From the NCBI GenBank assembly GCA_922989275.2, contig OV277862.1:63129832-63193831 (forward strand): DNA of 64,000 bases, given 5' to 3'. Position 1 is the first letter of the stretch. Every line of letters begins with the position of its first letter. The translations under genes were made by a program, and so were the position numbers. Below, piece by piece: positions 41,582 to 52,394 of this stretch. The notes under the pieces are model-generated. The model ran no database searches, was not told the origin of the DNA, and saw nothing but the letters and a program-made list of their open reading frames with translations. The stretch comes from Gari tellinella (lineage: Eukaryota > Mollusca > Bivalvia > Cardiida > Psammobiidae).

Positions 41582-41921
41582 TACTGTGCTCCCTCCCTAC
41601 AGTGAACCTCCGAATAACGTTTCCCTCCCTACAACCATGCTTGCCGCTGTTCCCCAAACAAGATATTTATGTCAAACCCTTTCAATGCTGCAATACCGTC
41701 TGCTTCAAATTATCGTCTGCTGTTTTTCTCAAAGTCACATACTGGACATTTTGACAAAAACAACCATAATGACGAGTGACAAACAGTTTGAATCCAGATC
41801 ACGCGGCGTCTGATTTGGATTTAAGCTGTTTGCAAATGTAAGGCAATTTTCCTCCCAATAACAACTCCCTCTCACAATCTGTGTCTCCAATTGGATGTTG
41901 TTGTAGAGAGGGAAAACTGTA
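41582..41921 (+). mobile_element. PalB MITE, full length
   Basis: TACTGTGCTCCCTCCCTAC to AGAGAGGGAAAACTGTA. The core has lost part of its left arm (AATCCAGATCACGCGGCG). Confidence 0.85.
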
Positions 41922-42195
41922 ATAGTGTCAGGGCACACTTAGTTAAGACAGATGATTACAAGAGTAAGACGAATTAATACAAAATGTTCCTTTGTGCATA
42001 TTCAGTTTATTTCTCTTATATGAATAACAAGACTGCGTAATTTCATACGGAAAAGAGCGGAGTTTATTGACTTCATTTATCATGCACGCCCACACATCTC
42101 CTAAATACAGAAGAACATTGTAACCAGAGTCGGTTTCAACTATCATTTAATATTCCACATTATAGAAGCTGACGGGTGATAACTGACAAATAGAG
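41922..42195. other. Unassigned sequence
   Basis: Nothing recognised. Confidence 0.35.
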
Positions 42196-42560
42196 TCACA
42201 GTGGAAAATACATTATTCTTTCTCAATAACGCTAACCATGCTAAAGGCGGAAATATGTCAAACAGTGGTTACCTTTACAAACAGTTTGGATCCAGATGAG
42301 ACGCCGCAAAACGCGGCGTCTCGCCAGGTTCCAAACTGTTTGACACTCAGACAAGGTAGCTTTTTCAAACGATAGTTTGACAAATTCTGATCAGTAACAG
42401 ACGACAATTGTGACAATTGTGGGAAAAATTACCCAGCATACAAAGACTCTAATAAGTTTTACGTTGAAATCCTTATGTTCATTACAAACAGTTTGAAGCA
42501 TGGTCAGACGTCTGGTAAGGCTCAAATAGTTTTGCAACTAAGATTAAAATCTCAGGGCTC
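42196..42560 (-). mobile_element. PalA MITE split by PalF2
   Basis: CACAGTGGAAAATACATTAT, TTCTTTCTCAATAACG, insertion, then TTTTACGTTGAAATCCTTAT, GTTCATTACAAACAGTTTG and CAAATAGTTTTGCAACTAAG. Confidence 0.65.
42232..42452 (-). mobile_element. PalF2 MITE nested in PalA
   Basis: CTAACCATGCTAAAGGCGG to AATTACCCAGCATACAAAG, ACTCTAA. Core I of the GATGAG type at about 42277-42345 (GATGAGACGCCGCAAAACGC). The flanks CTAA / CTAA fit a mutated TTAA duplication. Confidence 0.75.
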
Positions 42561-42721
42561 AGAAGCCCTGAAAAGACAGATAGCATCAATATACTTGCGC
42601 CCTGTGGTATGCTGGACCATAAATGCTAAACTTGAGCTAAACAATACCTAAACGCACTATTATTTTTCTTATCCACACCTCTCTCTGACTGCAGTTCATC
42701 TCTTTTTATGAAAACAGCCTT

Positions 42722-42937
42722 ATAATGAAGAATAAATTATTCTTTTCCAAATAAACGCATTTATGCAAAAACCAACCATTGCTAACATTTTTAGCCAGAT
42801 CAGACTACGGGTAAGGCCAGCGTTTTATTAAGCTTTAAACTGTTTGCAATTCAAACAAAAATGAATTATCAGAAATTGTGAGAAAATTTCTACATTTTTG
42901 CTGAATGTCGATATAGTGACGTCTTCCCCGCTGTAAA
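42722..42937 (-). mobile_element. PalA MITE, degenerate
   Basis: TAATGAAGAATAAATTATTC, AAATAAACGCATTTATGC, damaged core, GACGTCTTCCCCGCTGTA. Confidence 0.7.
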
Positions 42938-43640
42938 TATGCGCGAGTCCTACTAATGTTACATAAATAGTTTATTTGTATAATTATAACAACAATGAGA
43001 AACGTAGCAGAATAATTATGTGTAAACGAAAATCAACAAAGTGTGTCATAGAGTTCCTCGCCTCATCAGTCCTTGAGTAATTTAGTTGCAAGACATTGGC
43101 AAACTTTGTCATGGAGATTTGCTTGTTTTAATTAAGAGTCGCACAGTAATAATGTTTTCTTATTGAAGGTGTTAACCCTTTTCCATGCAAATAACAACTG
43201 TTTTCTTTGACTCTTTCAAAGAGAAAATATAGTCAGCGAAATCTTTCTTTTGCAATTTATGCTAAGAATTTCGTTAAGAAGCTCCGACTGTAGAAATACT
43301 GATACAAGTACGAAACAGTTTGGATCCTGACCAAACGCCGCGTTATGTTGAATCTGATTAGGATCCAACGTTTTTGGTAAAATCGCATTTAGTCACTTAT
43401 GTCAGTAAAATAGTTAAAGAGAGATCATCTTAAAGCATGGTGATAGTAAAGCAGTTGACGTAAACGGTTGTCGCAAACTATATAAATTATTGTTTTGTAT
43501 ATCAAAAGGAACCCTAACATTTATCTTGTCACTTTAGCAGACAGTTGAACAGTCTATTGTCTATATCAGAAATAATGACCAAAGACAACCAGTCGAGCAT
43601 CGATCATTGCACCCGTTTTAATCTTATTTTATTTCTAAAA
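42938..43640 (+). repeat. Diverged duplicated segment, copy 1
   Basis: Matches 46312-47060 in the same orientation: ATAATTATGTGTAAACGAA, TTCCTCGCCTCATCAG, TAAGAGTCGCACAGTAA, then AGCAGACAGTTGAACAGTC and AGAAATAATGACCAAA. A core I relic (43316-43375, AACAGTTTGGATCCTGACC) and a PalC relic (43400-43460) lie inside. Confidence 0.7.
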
Positions 43641-44140
43641 CTGCGTGCATAAAGAGCTAGATCTACATGGTTATTTCGATAACCCTATAGTACGGTTAAA
43701 TAAAAAACACCACTACATGTACATGTAGTTTAAGTTTCAACGTCACATTGCTCAGTGTTGTTATACTTTCTGGTCCTTTGGATCATTGCTTTCAGCGCAT
43801 TTACAGTTGAAAGTTGAATTCCGCTTAAGCTAGTGCTAGGGGGCGTGAGCACTGTTGCATATTTCAGTATTGCTCATGAACAGACTCAATTAAACCGAGT
43901 CTGCAATTTTCCGTATTTGCTTTGTTTTCTGTGCTTTCAAAGGATCTCCCCTTATTCAGATTTATTTAACTTTGAAATACGGATGTATCGAGACTTCACT
44001 GTACTAACGCAACATATTTATATGGAATAGAAACAAACATCTTAACTCACAAACATCTAGCCAATTGAAAGAGAACTGTAGGCGTTCCTAATGTCTGCCT
44101 TACCCCGAGTACATATGTACCCTGGTTTACTCGTTTATGA
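43641..44140. other. Mostly unassigned; one pogo-like end
   Basis: At 43972-44015 TTTGAAATACGGATGTATCG then AGACTTCACTGTAC resembles the right end of the element at 61088. No ORF of note. Confidence 0.35.
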
Positions 44141-44290
44141 TAAAACTATTAAATCCACTGCAAATAGAAAGGAGGCAGATCCAAACCGTTTGCAAATAGT
44201 TAAACATTTAAAAACAAGTGTAATTTTCTCATTTCATTGCAATGTATATGCGTTTCGTTTGAGATTAAACGGTAAAGAATACCAGGGTAT
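44140..44290 (-). repeat. PalA right part, decayed
   Basis: GATCCAAACCGTTTGC, TATATGCGTTTCGTTTGAG, ATTAAACGGTAAAGAATAC. Confidence 0.5.
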
Positions 44291-44411
44291 ATATATAGTT
44301 GCACAATCTAGATAACGGTGAAGACGATACTCGTAATATCAAGTCAATGTCTCTTTTATATGAAGCAACTTATAAAGACAATATGTTGAGTAAAATTCTA
44401 CCATTAAACCC

Positions 44412-44552
44412 GCTTACTTCCGGGTTTAATAAGTCGCTTTTATATCTTTTCATTTCGTTTTCTTTTATCAAATGTTATCGTTTCCTTGAAAAATGTGCAG
44501 TTTTTTGGCTTCATCTCTTAAATAAAGACGAAGTTAGTAGGACCTCACCAGG
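44412..44552 (+). repeat. Dispersed repeat K, copy 2
   Basis: Second copy of the sequence at 40412. It is preceded by AACCCGCTTACTTCCGGGTT, a small inverted repeat. Confidence 0.6.
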
Positions 44553-44700
44553 CTATCGTCTGCTTATCATATCGTCTGCTTTTATATCTAAACTATAATG
44601 TTTTAGGCATTTTGATATAGGAAACATTCGTGTTCTACAGAAAACATCTCTTAAGTTCTTATATTGTATGTGAATTACGTCAGATTAGATGAGAAGAGTT

Positions 44701-44953
44701 TTAACCCTTTACCTGATAGCATTGTTTCTAGTATTGAAGATATGTGACTACTTAAAGCAGGTTGAAAGTAAAGCAGAATGCGCCCTAAGGCGCATTCTGC
44801 TTTACTTTCAGCCTGCTTTAAGCTATTAACTGCTAGAATAAGGAAAGTATTATATATGACACATATTTATTACGGTATAATTTGGAACTATTTTCTTCAG
44901 CGGATGAATAAAATGAATGTGCTAAAAGTCGCTTCTATAAGGGAAAGGGTTAA
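44701..44953 (+). mobile_element. PalD MITE, full length
   Basis: TTAA at both ends; CCCTTTACCTGATAGC start, GGGAAAGGG end. Perfect core II at about 44754-44824 around GCGCCCTAAGGCGC, then TTCTTCAGCGGATGAATAAA. Confidence 0.93.
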
Positions 44954-45087
44954 GGCACTGCGACAGGGAACATGTCATATAGTGCCGGTCAATGATGATA
45001 TGAGACAATGATTGGGGATGATGATTTCAGGAAGATGATTTCGGCTAATCTTGTACACTGCAAATCAGTGCATGATTACGTCAGCAT

Positions 45088-45245
45088 TTGTACTGTAGTT
45101 TAAAAAAACCCAGTATTATTCAATGATATAGTTTTTATGTCGTGTCAACATGACGCTTATCCGTATTTGTACTGTACTTTAAAAACAATATTATTCAATG
45201 ATATAGTTTTTTAATTCGTGTCAAAATGACGCTATTCCGCATTTT
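45088..45245 (+). repeat. Two-unit tandem duplication (~80 bp)
   Basis: TTTGTACTGTA, TTTAAAA, TATTATTCAATGATATAG, TTCGTGTCA and ATGACGCT occur twice in a row, with small length differences. Confidence 0.85.
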
Positions 45246-45277
45246 GCATATCAACATAACATATTGGCTGTAATTTC

Positions 45278-45466
45278 TTAACCCTTTCTGTACCATCATT
45301 TGCTACGATTTTAATCAAAGCACCGATATTCAGCTTACCTATCTGAAATAAATAAGAAAACTGCAAGTTTCTTCTTGTTATCTTATAAATGGTTTACCCC
45401 GAGTACACTATTTATTTGCAAACAGTTTGGATTCTGATCAGACGTAGCGTAACGCGTCCTTCTAGA
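45278..45466 (+). mobile_element. PalF relic, truncated in the core
   Basis: TTAACCCTTTCTGTACC start, CCGAGTACACTATTTATTTG and GCAAACAGTTTGGATTCTG; stops at GTAGCGTAACGCG. Confidence 0.6.
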
Positions 45467-45556
45467 TAAGCCTATATACGCGCGGACTCCTACATTCTGA
45501 CGAAAAACATCATTTGATTATTAATACATCTTTAAAACGCTTTTAAGTAACGTGTA

Positions 45557-45624
45557 TCGACGTGGTCTAGTGGTAAGCGTGTAGGACTGTGAAACATCAG
45601 GTCAGAGGTCCGAATTACGTCGAG
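45557..45624 (+). repeat. tRNA-like sequence (SINE head or tRNA relic)
   Basis: TCGACGT at 45557-45563 pairs perfectly with ACGTCGA at 45617-45623 as a seven-base acceptor stem. TGGTCTAGTGG is a good A-box of RNA polymerase III promoters and AGGTCCGAATT a weak B-box. At 68 bases with a poor T stem it is unlikely to be a working tRNA. A T-rich stretch follows (ACTTTTTATTTG), which could stop polymerase III. Confidence 0.6.
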
Positions 45625-45687
45625 TGCAAAACTTTTTATTTGTCTTTGTTCTTTATTATCATGTTTATTTGTTACTCTATTGTCCTA

Positions 45688-46250
45688 TTTAGCTCAACTT
45701 TTCGAAAAGTCGAGCTATTGACGTCACCCTGTTTCCTGCGTCGTTTTTTGGTGGCTTTTAGGTTATGTTTTGTTCGACAACATTTCTCAATAACTATTAA
45801 AGTAACCGTTTGAAGCTTGGAACACTTGTTCAGTATTCTGAGCAATGTTCCTGAAATTTGCCCGAAATATTTGTGTGGATAATATATTGGTTCAGTTTCA
45901 CAAAACACTTACCTTACAAAAGCAACAAAGTACACAGTCTAACTGGAATTGCAAAGTACGGTGTACCTTAAATTTAATAATGTGGTCAACTTACTGTGAA
46001 CTATATTCATTTCATAACATAACATAACATAATCTTTATTCGGCATAAAGTTGCACAAAGAACATATTTATACATGTACATTTCAAAGCATGACAATTAA
46101 AATGACACCTGGTTTCAGCTATATGTATATACTATAGAGTATGAAAAACAAAACGACGGAAGACAGACGAACGGACGACGACGGACACGTGGCGAACACA
46201 AAAGCTTACCTTAGCACCTCGTGCCAGGTGAGCTAGAAAACCGTCAAAAC
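45688..46250. repeat. Mollusc-type dispersed repeats
   Basis: 45690-45850 starts AGCTCAACTTTTCGAAAAG, with TCGAGCTATTGACGTCACC and AACATTTCTCAATAAC. 46018-46060 has AACATAACATAACATAATC then TTTATTCGGC, typical of an inverted LINE tail. 46145-46240 has GACGAACGGACGACGACGG and TCGTGCCAGGTGAGCTAG. These resemble repeats I know to be abundant in bivalve genomes; no coding part. Confidence 0.55.
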
Positions 46251-46566
46251 ATTAGAAGGGCTGTGATTATTTTCCTTACTTGGCTACAAGCTAAATCTAA
46301 CACTGTTTTTAATATGCGAGAGTCTATAAATATTACATAAATATTACAGTATAATTACAATAATAATGAGTACGTGACAGAATAATTATATGTAAATGGA
46401 AATCAACAGTGTGGGTCATATAGTTCCTTGCCTCATCAGAGCCTACGTAATTCTGTAGACAGACAATGGCAAAAATGTCATTAAGAATTGTTTACGTTAA
46501 TTAAGTGTCGCACAGTGAGGACACGCTATGAAATCAACTCAATTATACATTGGTCAATGACGCTGT

Positions 46567-46945
46567 TACAGAAAGGTCAGTATAAAGCATGAGAAAAGCA
46601 AAATAGAAAGGTCCAGAGGAGCTTTTTGCTTACTTTAATTTTGCTTTAACGTATTACCTTATACCCTGTTTCTATCGAAGATTGGTGGTCACTTAAGCAG
46701 GTTAAAAGTAAAGCAGAATGTATATTCAGCCTATTTTAAGTTTCAATCTTCAAGGTTATGGAAACATTTCCCATGGTACATATTTATGACTGTATAAACT
46801 GGAACTATTTCACCATCGCTGCAATAAATAAAAAACGTAAAAAGGCGTATTTATGGGGGAATGGGTTAAACGGTCACCTGTATTAAACTTGGTTTTTGCG
46901 GTTAATTTGTCGTAAACGGCGGTCGTTGAAGTTGGAATTTACTGT
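46567..46945 (+). mobile_element. PalC MITE split by PalD
   Basis: TACAGAAAGGTCAGTATAAAG, GAGGAGCTTTTTGCTTACTT, TTTTGCTTTAAC, then PalD. It resumes ACGGTCACCTGTATTAAAC and ends GGAATTTACTGTA. Confidence 0.7.
46646..46869 (+). mobile_element. PalD MITE nested in PalC
   Basis: TTAA at 46646-46649 and 46866-46869. Core II partly deleted (GTTAAAAGTAAAGCAG ... TTCAGCCTATTTTAAG). Right arm GCGTAAAAAGGCG and GGGGGAATGGGTTAA. Confidence 0.8.
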
Positions 46946-47060
46946 ATTATAAATCAAAGGGAACTAGGAAGATTGAAATGTCATTTCAGCAGACAGTTCA
47001 ATAGACTGTTAGTTATTAGAAATAATGATCAAATACATACCGTCCAACTATAATAGCTCC

Positions 47061-47261
47061 AACTCGTTGACTTCGAACTTTATCCGTATTTCTACATACA
47101 AAGTTAAAAACAAAGGCACTACGTTAAGTTGAACATGTCCTTAGTTTAGTTTTGAAACGTTCGAATGTTTAACCATTGAAATTTAGATATGTGCATTTTT
47201 TAGCGGCCGCTTGAGTATTTTAGATTCAACTCGAGTATATTAGAGAAAGATTAGTTGCTTC
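47061..47261. other. Unassigned sequence
   Basis: Nothing recognised. Confidence 0.35.
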
Positions 47262-47533
47262 ACTTCTGAAACTTCCAATGCGCAGCCCGAGTTTCCAATT
47301 AAGTCCTGTCCATTTTAAAAGAAAAAGCAACATGACTTAAAGTGTTGACGACCTTAATCACGGGCTCCTCTAAAGCCTCTTGATCGAACTCGGTGTCTTA
47401 TCAGGCTCCAAACTGTTTGTTACTCATGACCATTCAGAATTGTCAAAATATTGACATTTTATACATTGTATGATAATGCGTTTACGTTTCGCTTGCTTTT
47501 AAACGAGAAAGAATAACGTGTTCGCCACTTTAT
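47262..47533. repeat. PalE left part joined to PalA right part
   Basis: 47262-47390 is PalE (GAAACTTCCAATGCGCAGC ... AATCACGGGCTCC). 47391-47533 is an inverted PalA half (ACTCGGTGTCTTATCAGGC, TCCAAACTGTTTGTTAC, GAGAAAGAATAACGTG, TTCGCCACTTTA). The junction suggests recombination or insertion with loss. Confidence 0.6.
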
Positions 47534-47629
47534 ACTCACCGCTTATTGTTGAAAGGCTGAGCAACACAAATAACACGTCGTTTGAAGCACTGGATCAAAG
47601 ATACATTGATGTTTTATGCAAGAAACCAT

Positions 47630-48028
47630 TTTAACCTTTATCATCGCTGAATTGTCTGCTTAGGTAAAATATATCAGCTATAATAGAAATAAATAATTTT
47701 GATATTTTCTTAAGTTGAGAAAATATTAATATGAGTGACAAAAAGTATATTTTATGACATTGTTAACATATTGACACATTGACACATGAACCAAATAGAT
47801 CTGAATAAGTGTATACATTGATTGCAGAGGGAAAGCGTTACATAATTCTTGGGTTAAATGACTTCGTAAAGCAAGTAACAGTAGAACTATCATAACCCCA
47901 TTCACGGTCATGACGTAATTATTTTGAAACAATTTCAAGATTATGTATTTTATCTGAAGAAATATTAGAATAAATACCAAACTGTTTGCAAATAACTATT
48001 GTACTCGGGGTAAGGCAGTGAAGAGGAT
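47630..48028 (+). repeat. PalF fragments
   Basis: 47630-47755 has TTAACCTTTATCATCGCTG and GATATTTTCTTAAGTTG. 47894-48028 has CACGGTCATGACGTAATT, then directly CCAAACTGTTTGCAAATAAC and ACTCGGGGTAAGGCAGTG, i.e. a copy with only the right core arm. Confidence 0.6.
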
Positions 48029-48888
48029 GACGAATAGGGATCAATACCCTACTGGGGCTGCTCTCGCTAAAAAAATAAGGTAGAGTAATAGTACTGAACC
48101 CAGAATCCAAATGTATGCTAGATTCATATAAATGTTTTCTGTACGCATACTTCTATCCACTTAAAGCGATCATGCTAAACCAATGAGCTTCAGTGCAAAC
48201 AGAATAAATAGTATTCTTATCTAGTTCAAACCGCTTGCTTCTTAACTTATTATGTGCACAAATCGTGCACAGTTTCAAAAGAATTTCGCTGGCTCTTTAT
48301 ATGTTATAATATACTTAATTGCTGTAATATGCCAAACCATCTTGTTTGCAACAGTTTCTTAATGTAGTAGTATAATCTTTATTTGAGTATCTTCATGGTT
48401 CCACAGTTTAAAACACCATCATACACAATTATATACATGAACCATGTCATTCATTACTGAATTATAAGAGACTATGGGATTTTTATGAAAACAATAAAAT
48501 ATACAAATTATACATATTAAGTTCATATGTGAGCATTTTATGTAATTCATTTTTACATATATTGTCCATTTGTTTGAACACTGACTAATGCAATTATATA
48601 ATTATTTTGTCTTGCGTATCGAGAGGCGGTGGATGTCCAGGCACATTCATGCATACACATCCATCGTCATTGTACACTTAGACAGTTTAATGTACCAGTA
48701 TCATATAATGCCTGAGAAATTATTCAATAGACCAGATTTTATCAATCACAGCCTGACATTTGTTTGACAATCACATTGCACATATCCTTATCAATGAATA
48801 AGATCAATTAATCTGCATTTATGATTTTAATTCTTTCAGTCAGTTATGGACGAGCACACTTATCCTTAGCGCCAGATATTGCACAAAT
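48029..48888. other. Unassigned; possible LINE 3' tail
   Basis: TATAATCTTTATTTGAGTAT at about 48370 resembles an inverted LINE end such as at 46030. No ORF. Otherwise nothing. Confidence 0.35.
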
Positions 48889-49022
48889 ACAAACAGTGTA
48901 GCTCCTGGTCAGACGACTCCTGCAGGAACCCTCCGATTTTGGTTCAAACTGCCTACACATGACACGTTCACTCTTCAATGGTACACTGATTGTTATTGAT
49001 GAACACAGTTATCCTTGAACGT
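48889..49022 (+). repeat. PalE right part
   Basis: ACAAACAGTGTAGCTCC, GACTCCTGCAGGAACCC, ACATGACACGTTCACTC, TTCAATGGTACACTG. Confidence 0.6.
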
Positions 49023-49146
49023 ACACTATGTGATGTGTTACATTGTTTTGATTAGGTTGGCCTTTACAGTAGCTCGACACATACTCATAAATGGTTATAT
49101 GGCGCCGAGTACATTGAACATGTATATTCTGGTCCTTTGCAGATTG

Positions 49147-49394
49147 ATAGAGTCGGGAAGGATGTTATTATTTCCTGTATAAACGGATTTAAACCCAAAC
49201 GTGATGTAATAAAATTTAGAAATTACATTATTTTAAAAGTCTAGCTATTTATTTTCATCTGAATTTTACAGTGTTGAACCTTATCAGACAGTGACAGACA
49301 TCCGTAGTCTGATCAGGATCCAAACTGTTTACGATGGACATAAAGATTTACGCAAAAACGCGTTTATCGTGTAAGAATAATGTATTCTCCACAT
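49147..49394 (+). mobile_element. PalA MITE, degenerate
   Basis: AGAGTCGGGAAGGATGTTAT start, GTATAAACGGATTTAAACC, decayed core (ACAGTGTTGAACC ... GGATCCAAACTGTTTAC), AAACGCGTTTATCGTG, ATGTATTCTCCACATTA. Confidence 0.75.
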
Positions 49395-49499
49395 TATTAT
49401 TGTGTAACTACCGGCGAACAGTGGTCTGGTGTTAATGTGTTAGATTGCCAATCTAGGGGTCGTGATATCTTTAGTGTTTTCTATCATTGGGGAAAAAAG

Positions 49500-51330
49500 C
49501 AACTGTCGTTAGGTGACCATCAAAAAGTTATGATTTATAGACCAGTGTCTCTTGGTACAGCGTTTGAGAGATTTATGTTTAAGCATATGTTCAATTATCT
49601 ACTTGACAATTATTTATTTTATAAACTGCAATCAGGATTTCTACCCAAACCATACAACTGTTCATCAACTGATAGAAATGTATGAAAGAATTTGTCAATC
49701 ACTAGAGGACAAGCAACATATTTGTTTAATACTTTGCGATATGTCTAAAGCATTCGACAGAGTATTGCACAAAGGGCATATCAAATTTACGGGTTTAAAC
49801 TAAATTTCTATGGGTGTAATTGTCAATTCTTTTAATTTAATAGTGAGTTATCTCTCCAACAGACAAACAAAATGTTTAAGTGAAAAGTATACTTCAAACT
49901 TTGGTAAAATATAAGCTGGTTTTCCACAGGGATATATGATAAATCCCTCATCATTTTCATTGTACATTAATTATATACCTGACTACTTGGGAAGTCCAGC
50001 TCGTCTGTTTGAAGACGATACATATTTTTTATATTTTTCCTCTAACATCTTAGACATTGAAGCGCGTATGATTAGAGCTTTGAGTAAAGCAAACGAATGG
50101 TCATATCCACGGCTTACTCGATTCCATCCGTTGGGAAACTAAAATCTTTATACATATTCATTTCATTAAATGGTGAACGTATATCGTTAGCATTTGACAA
50201 TGCTTCATTAGGGTCCTTTCGACGTACACTACCATGTAGGAGTAATTCTACTAAAATATGCAAAATGGACAGCTCACTTTAATACTATATACGAGTCTGG
50301 TATAAAACATGTTGACACTTTAAGAAAACCGAAATATATTTTAAATGAAAAGAACCCTGTAAGAATTTATAGATGCTTCATATTTCCTATTCTAAAATGA
50401 ATGCGTGTGAGACAGGGGACGGCTACTCAGCTATGGATAGATAAAGGCTAGAAAATGTACAATTAGAAGCAGCTAGAACTGCATATGGCCTTCCCATGTT
50501 TTTGCAAAAGGCAACTTCTATACATTAGACCAGACCTCGAACCACGTAATGAACGCAAGGAAAAGCGAAAGCTAATATTGTTCGATAAGATACATAATAA
50601 CAAGGTACCGCTCTATCTTAATGACATTTTGCCACCTTTAGTATCAATTATGTATAACTATCCTCTAAAGAAATATTAATATCAATACTGTTCAATATAA
50701 TAGATTGACTGTTAGTTAAAAATATTGTATACCAACGACAATAAGACTATAGATTAAGACAATAGCATATGCATTAAAGAAACACTTACTAGTTTAAATC
50801 GGTCATTACCTGTGTATCACCAAATTCACATGGTTCACATTTTTTACGGCAATAGCCGATTAGATAGTATTCACCCTAGAACTAAACATAACTGCAGCGC
50901 TCTAAATTATGACCTTTTCAGGTACAAATTGTTAATAAACGACCCAGCCTGTACACGTGGATATCAGTGTGAAAATGGCAGGGCTCCAGATAAGGGTAAT
51001 ATTTCAAACACTAAAATATTTATTTCTGCATTAAATCCTATTGTGTCAGTACTCATTGGAATCCTCTCTTTAAAACTATTCTCAGGAGTTGCTACACCAA
51101 ATGTAGCATTGGTGCTGAAATGAGTGAGAAATGTTGGATTTTTTAGTTTACTCCCTCTTAAAGCCCCGAATGCTTTTCATTTCTTTCTAGGTTGTCCAAA
51201 CTATGTACATATGCGAGAGATTATATTCAATGATAGTATATCTATAACAATTGTCAATTTAGACATTTTACGTTTTGGAAGTCCAAACTGTTCTGATTGC
51301 AATAGTTCCCTTGCATGCAGTTAATTTAAA
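49500..51330 (+). pseudogene. Non-LTR retrotransposon reverse-transcriptase relic
   Basis: Several frames together give the order of a LINE ORF2 of the jockey/CR1 type: IYRPVSLGTAFERFMFKHMF then DNYLFYKLQSGFLP (49534-49650), HTTVHQLIEMYERICQSLED and DMSKAFDRVLHKGH (49650-49790), VSYLSNRQTKC (about 49840-49875), PQG...LYINYIPDYL then ARLFEDDTYF (49928-50030, with the catalytic YADD-type box read as FEDD), IHNNKVPLYLNDILPPL (50590-50640), NCSALNYDLFRYKLLINDP (50890-50945) and NAFHFFLGCPNY (51160-51210). At least four frameshifts and several stops break it, and no endonuclease domain is seen upstream, so it is a 5'-truncated dead copy. The tail probably ends near 51510; no poly(A) or target duplication is clear. 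Confidence 0.88.
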
Positions 51331-51568
51331 CATCCGATTCTCCAACTGATTTTTAATACTAGATTTAAACAGTTTTCTTTCTTCCCCTCTTTATTTACCA
51401 TTTTGCTGATGTCCAGTTTGTTTTCAAACTGCTATGCTATTTATAGTACTAATTTTCTTATGTTTATCTCTATTATTGTAATGTCATTGTTTTGTTAATT
51501 TCTAGGGTGCGGGCATCACATAATGTTTTCAAATCTTGTAGTCCAATGCCCTGCGTGTATATATATAT

Positions 51569-51795
51569 TTAACCCATTTGCGCCCAGTGGATTCTTCAAT
51601 GTTTCATATCGGATAAGTCCATTTTTATCAAAGGGATGCTTGGTCAACATTTTCATTTTCATTTTGTTTTATATTGAAATTCCTATCAGCAAACAGTGTA
51701 GACTCTGATCAGACGCCGCATAATGCGGCGTCTGATCAGAGTCTACACTGTTTGCCTATGTCCCATATATGGGATCTTTGGCAGAAATGGGTCAA
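51569..51795 (+). mobile_element. PalH MITE with hybrid core
   Basis: TTAACCCATTTGCGCCCAG start and GGCAGAAATGGGTCAA end. The palindrome at 51689-51755 is perfect apart from one central base. Its outer arm (GCAAACAGTGTAGACTC) is of PalE type, its inner part (GATCAGACGCCGCAT) of PalF type. Confidence 0.9.
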
Positions 51796-52132
51796 ACCGA
51801 GCTCTCATGTATCAGTGCTATACACTGGGACTGCCAAAAAAAGTTGGCAGATACCAAATTATCACAAAACAAACATCGCGTAACTCGGTTCCAATGAACT
51901 GCCTGGTAAGGTTAGCACAGTTCACTGTATCATGTTGATGTCGTGATGCTTCATGTCAAAAACAGAAATCACATTATAGAGTTGTTTACTGACCTATATC
52001 AAGTGCTACTTTAGGCAAATGATGCTATTAACCTTATTTTTATAATTGAATATGTGGTTTCTCTCATCGATCGTGTCCTACAGCGCATTCGTAAAATTAT
52101 AATTAAACATGTAAAACAGAGTATCATGATAT
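51796..52132. other. Unassigned sequence
   Basis: Nothing recognised. Confidence 0.35.
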
Positions 52133-52394
52133 ATAAACCTTTCACCGCACAGGTACTTGACACATAGATCTAAATAATTTTGTAGTAGATCTAGAACTAT
52201 GTGTCAAGTACCTGTGCGTCACCGCCTTACTCAGAGTACATCTGTAATTTGCAAACAATTTTGATCCTGATCAGACGTCGCGATAAGTTATGGACATTCA
52301 TTCCGATATTACATTAGTCAATGTCATAATTGAGAAATAAAAAACAGATGATCTTTATCTAAAGCAAATTAAATCATGGCGATGATAGTGTTAA
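52133..52394 (-). mobile_element. PalF MITE interrupted by a hairpin
   Basis: AAACCTTTCACCG, then the hairpin at 52148-52218, then TCACCGCCTTACTCAGAG, a half core (GCAAACAATTTTGATCCTG), CCGATATTACATTAGTC and GGCGATGATAGTGTTAA. Confidence 0.65.
52148..52218. repeat. Short fold-back insertion
   Basis: CACAGGTACTTGACACATAG pairs with CTATGTGTCAAGTACCTGTG; an inner AGATCTA / TAGATCT pair follows, leaving a loop of about 15 bases. TCACCG flanks it at 52142-52147 and 52219-52224, which looks like a six-base target duplication. Confidence 0.7.

Larger units (their letters stand above)
46312..47060 (+). repeat. Diverged duplicated segment, copy 2
   Basis: Same order as 42938-43640, offset about 3.37 kb. 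This copy carries a fuller PalC with a PalD inserted in it, which copy 1 lacks, so the PalD came after the duplication. Confidence 0.7.

Noticed and set aside
45557..45624. Functional tRNA gene
   Set aside because: The acceptor stem is perfect, but the T stem does not pair and the length is short; treated as a tRNA-like repeat instead.
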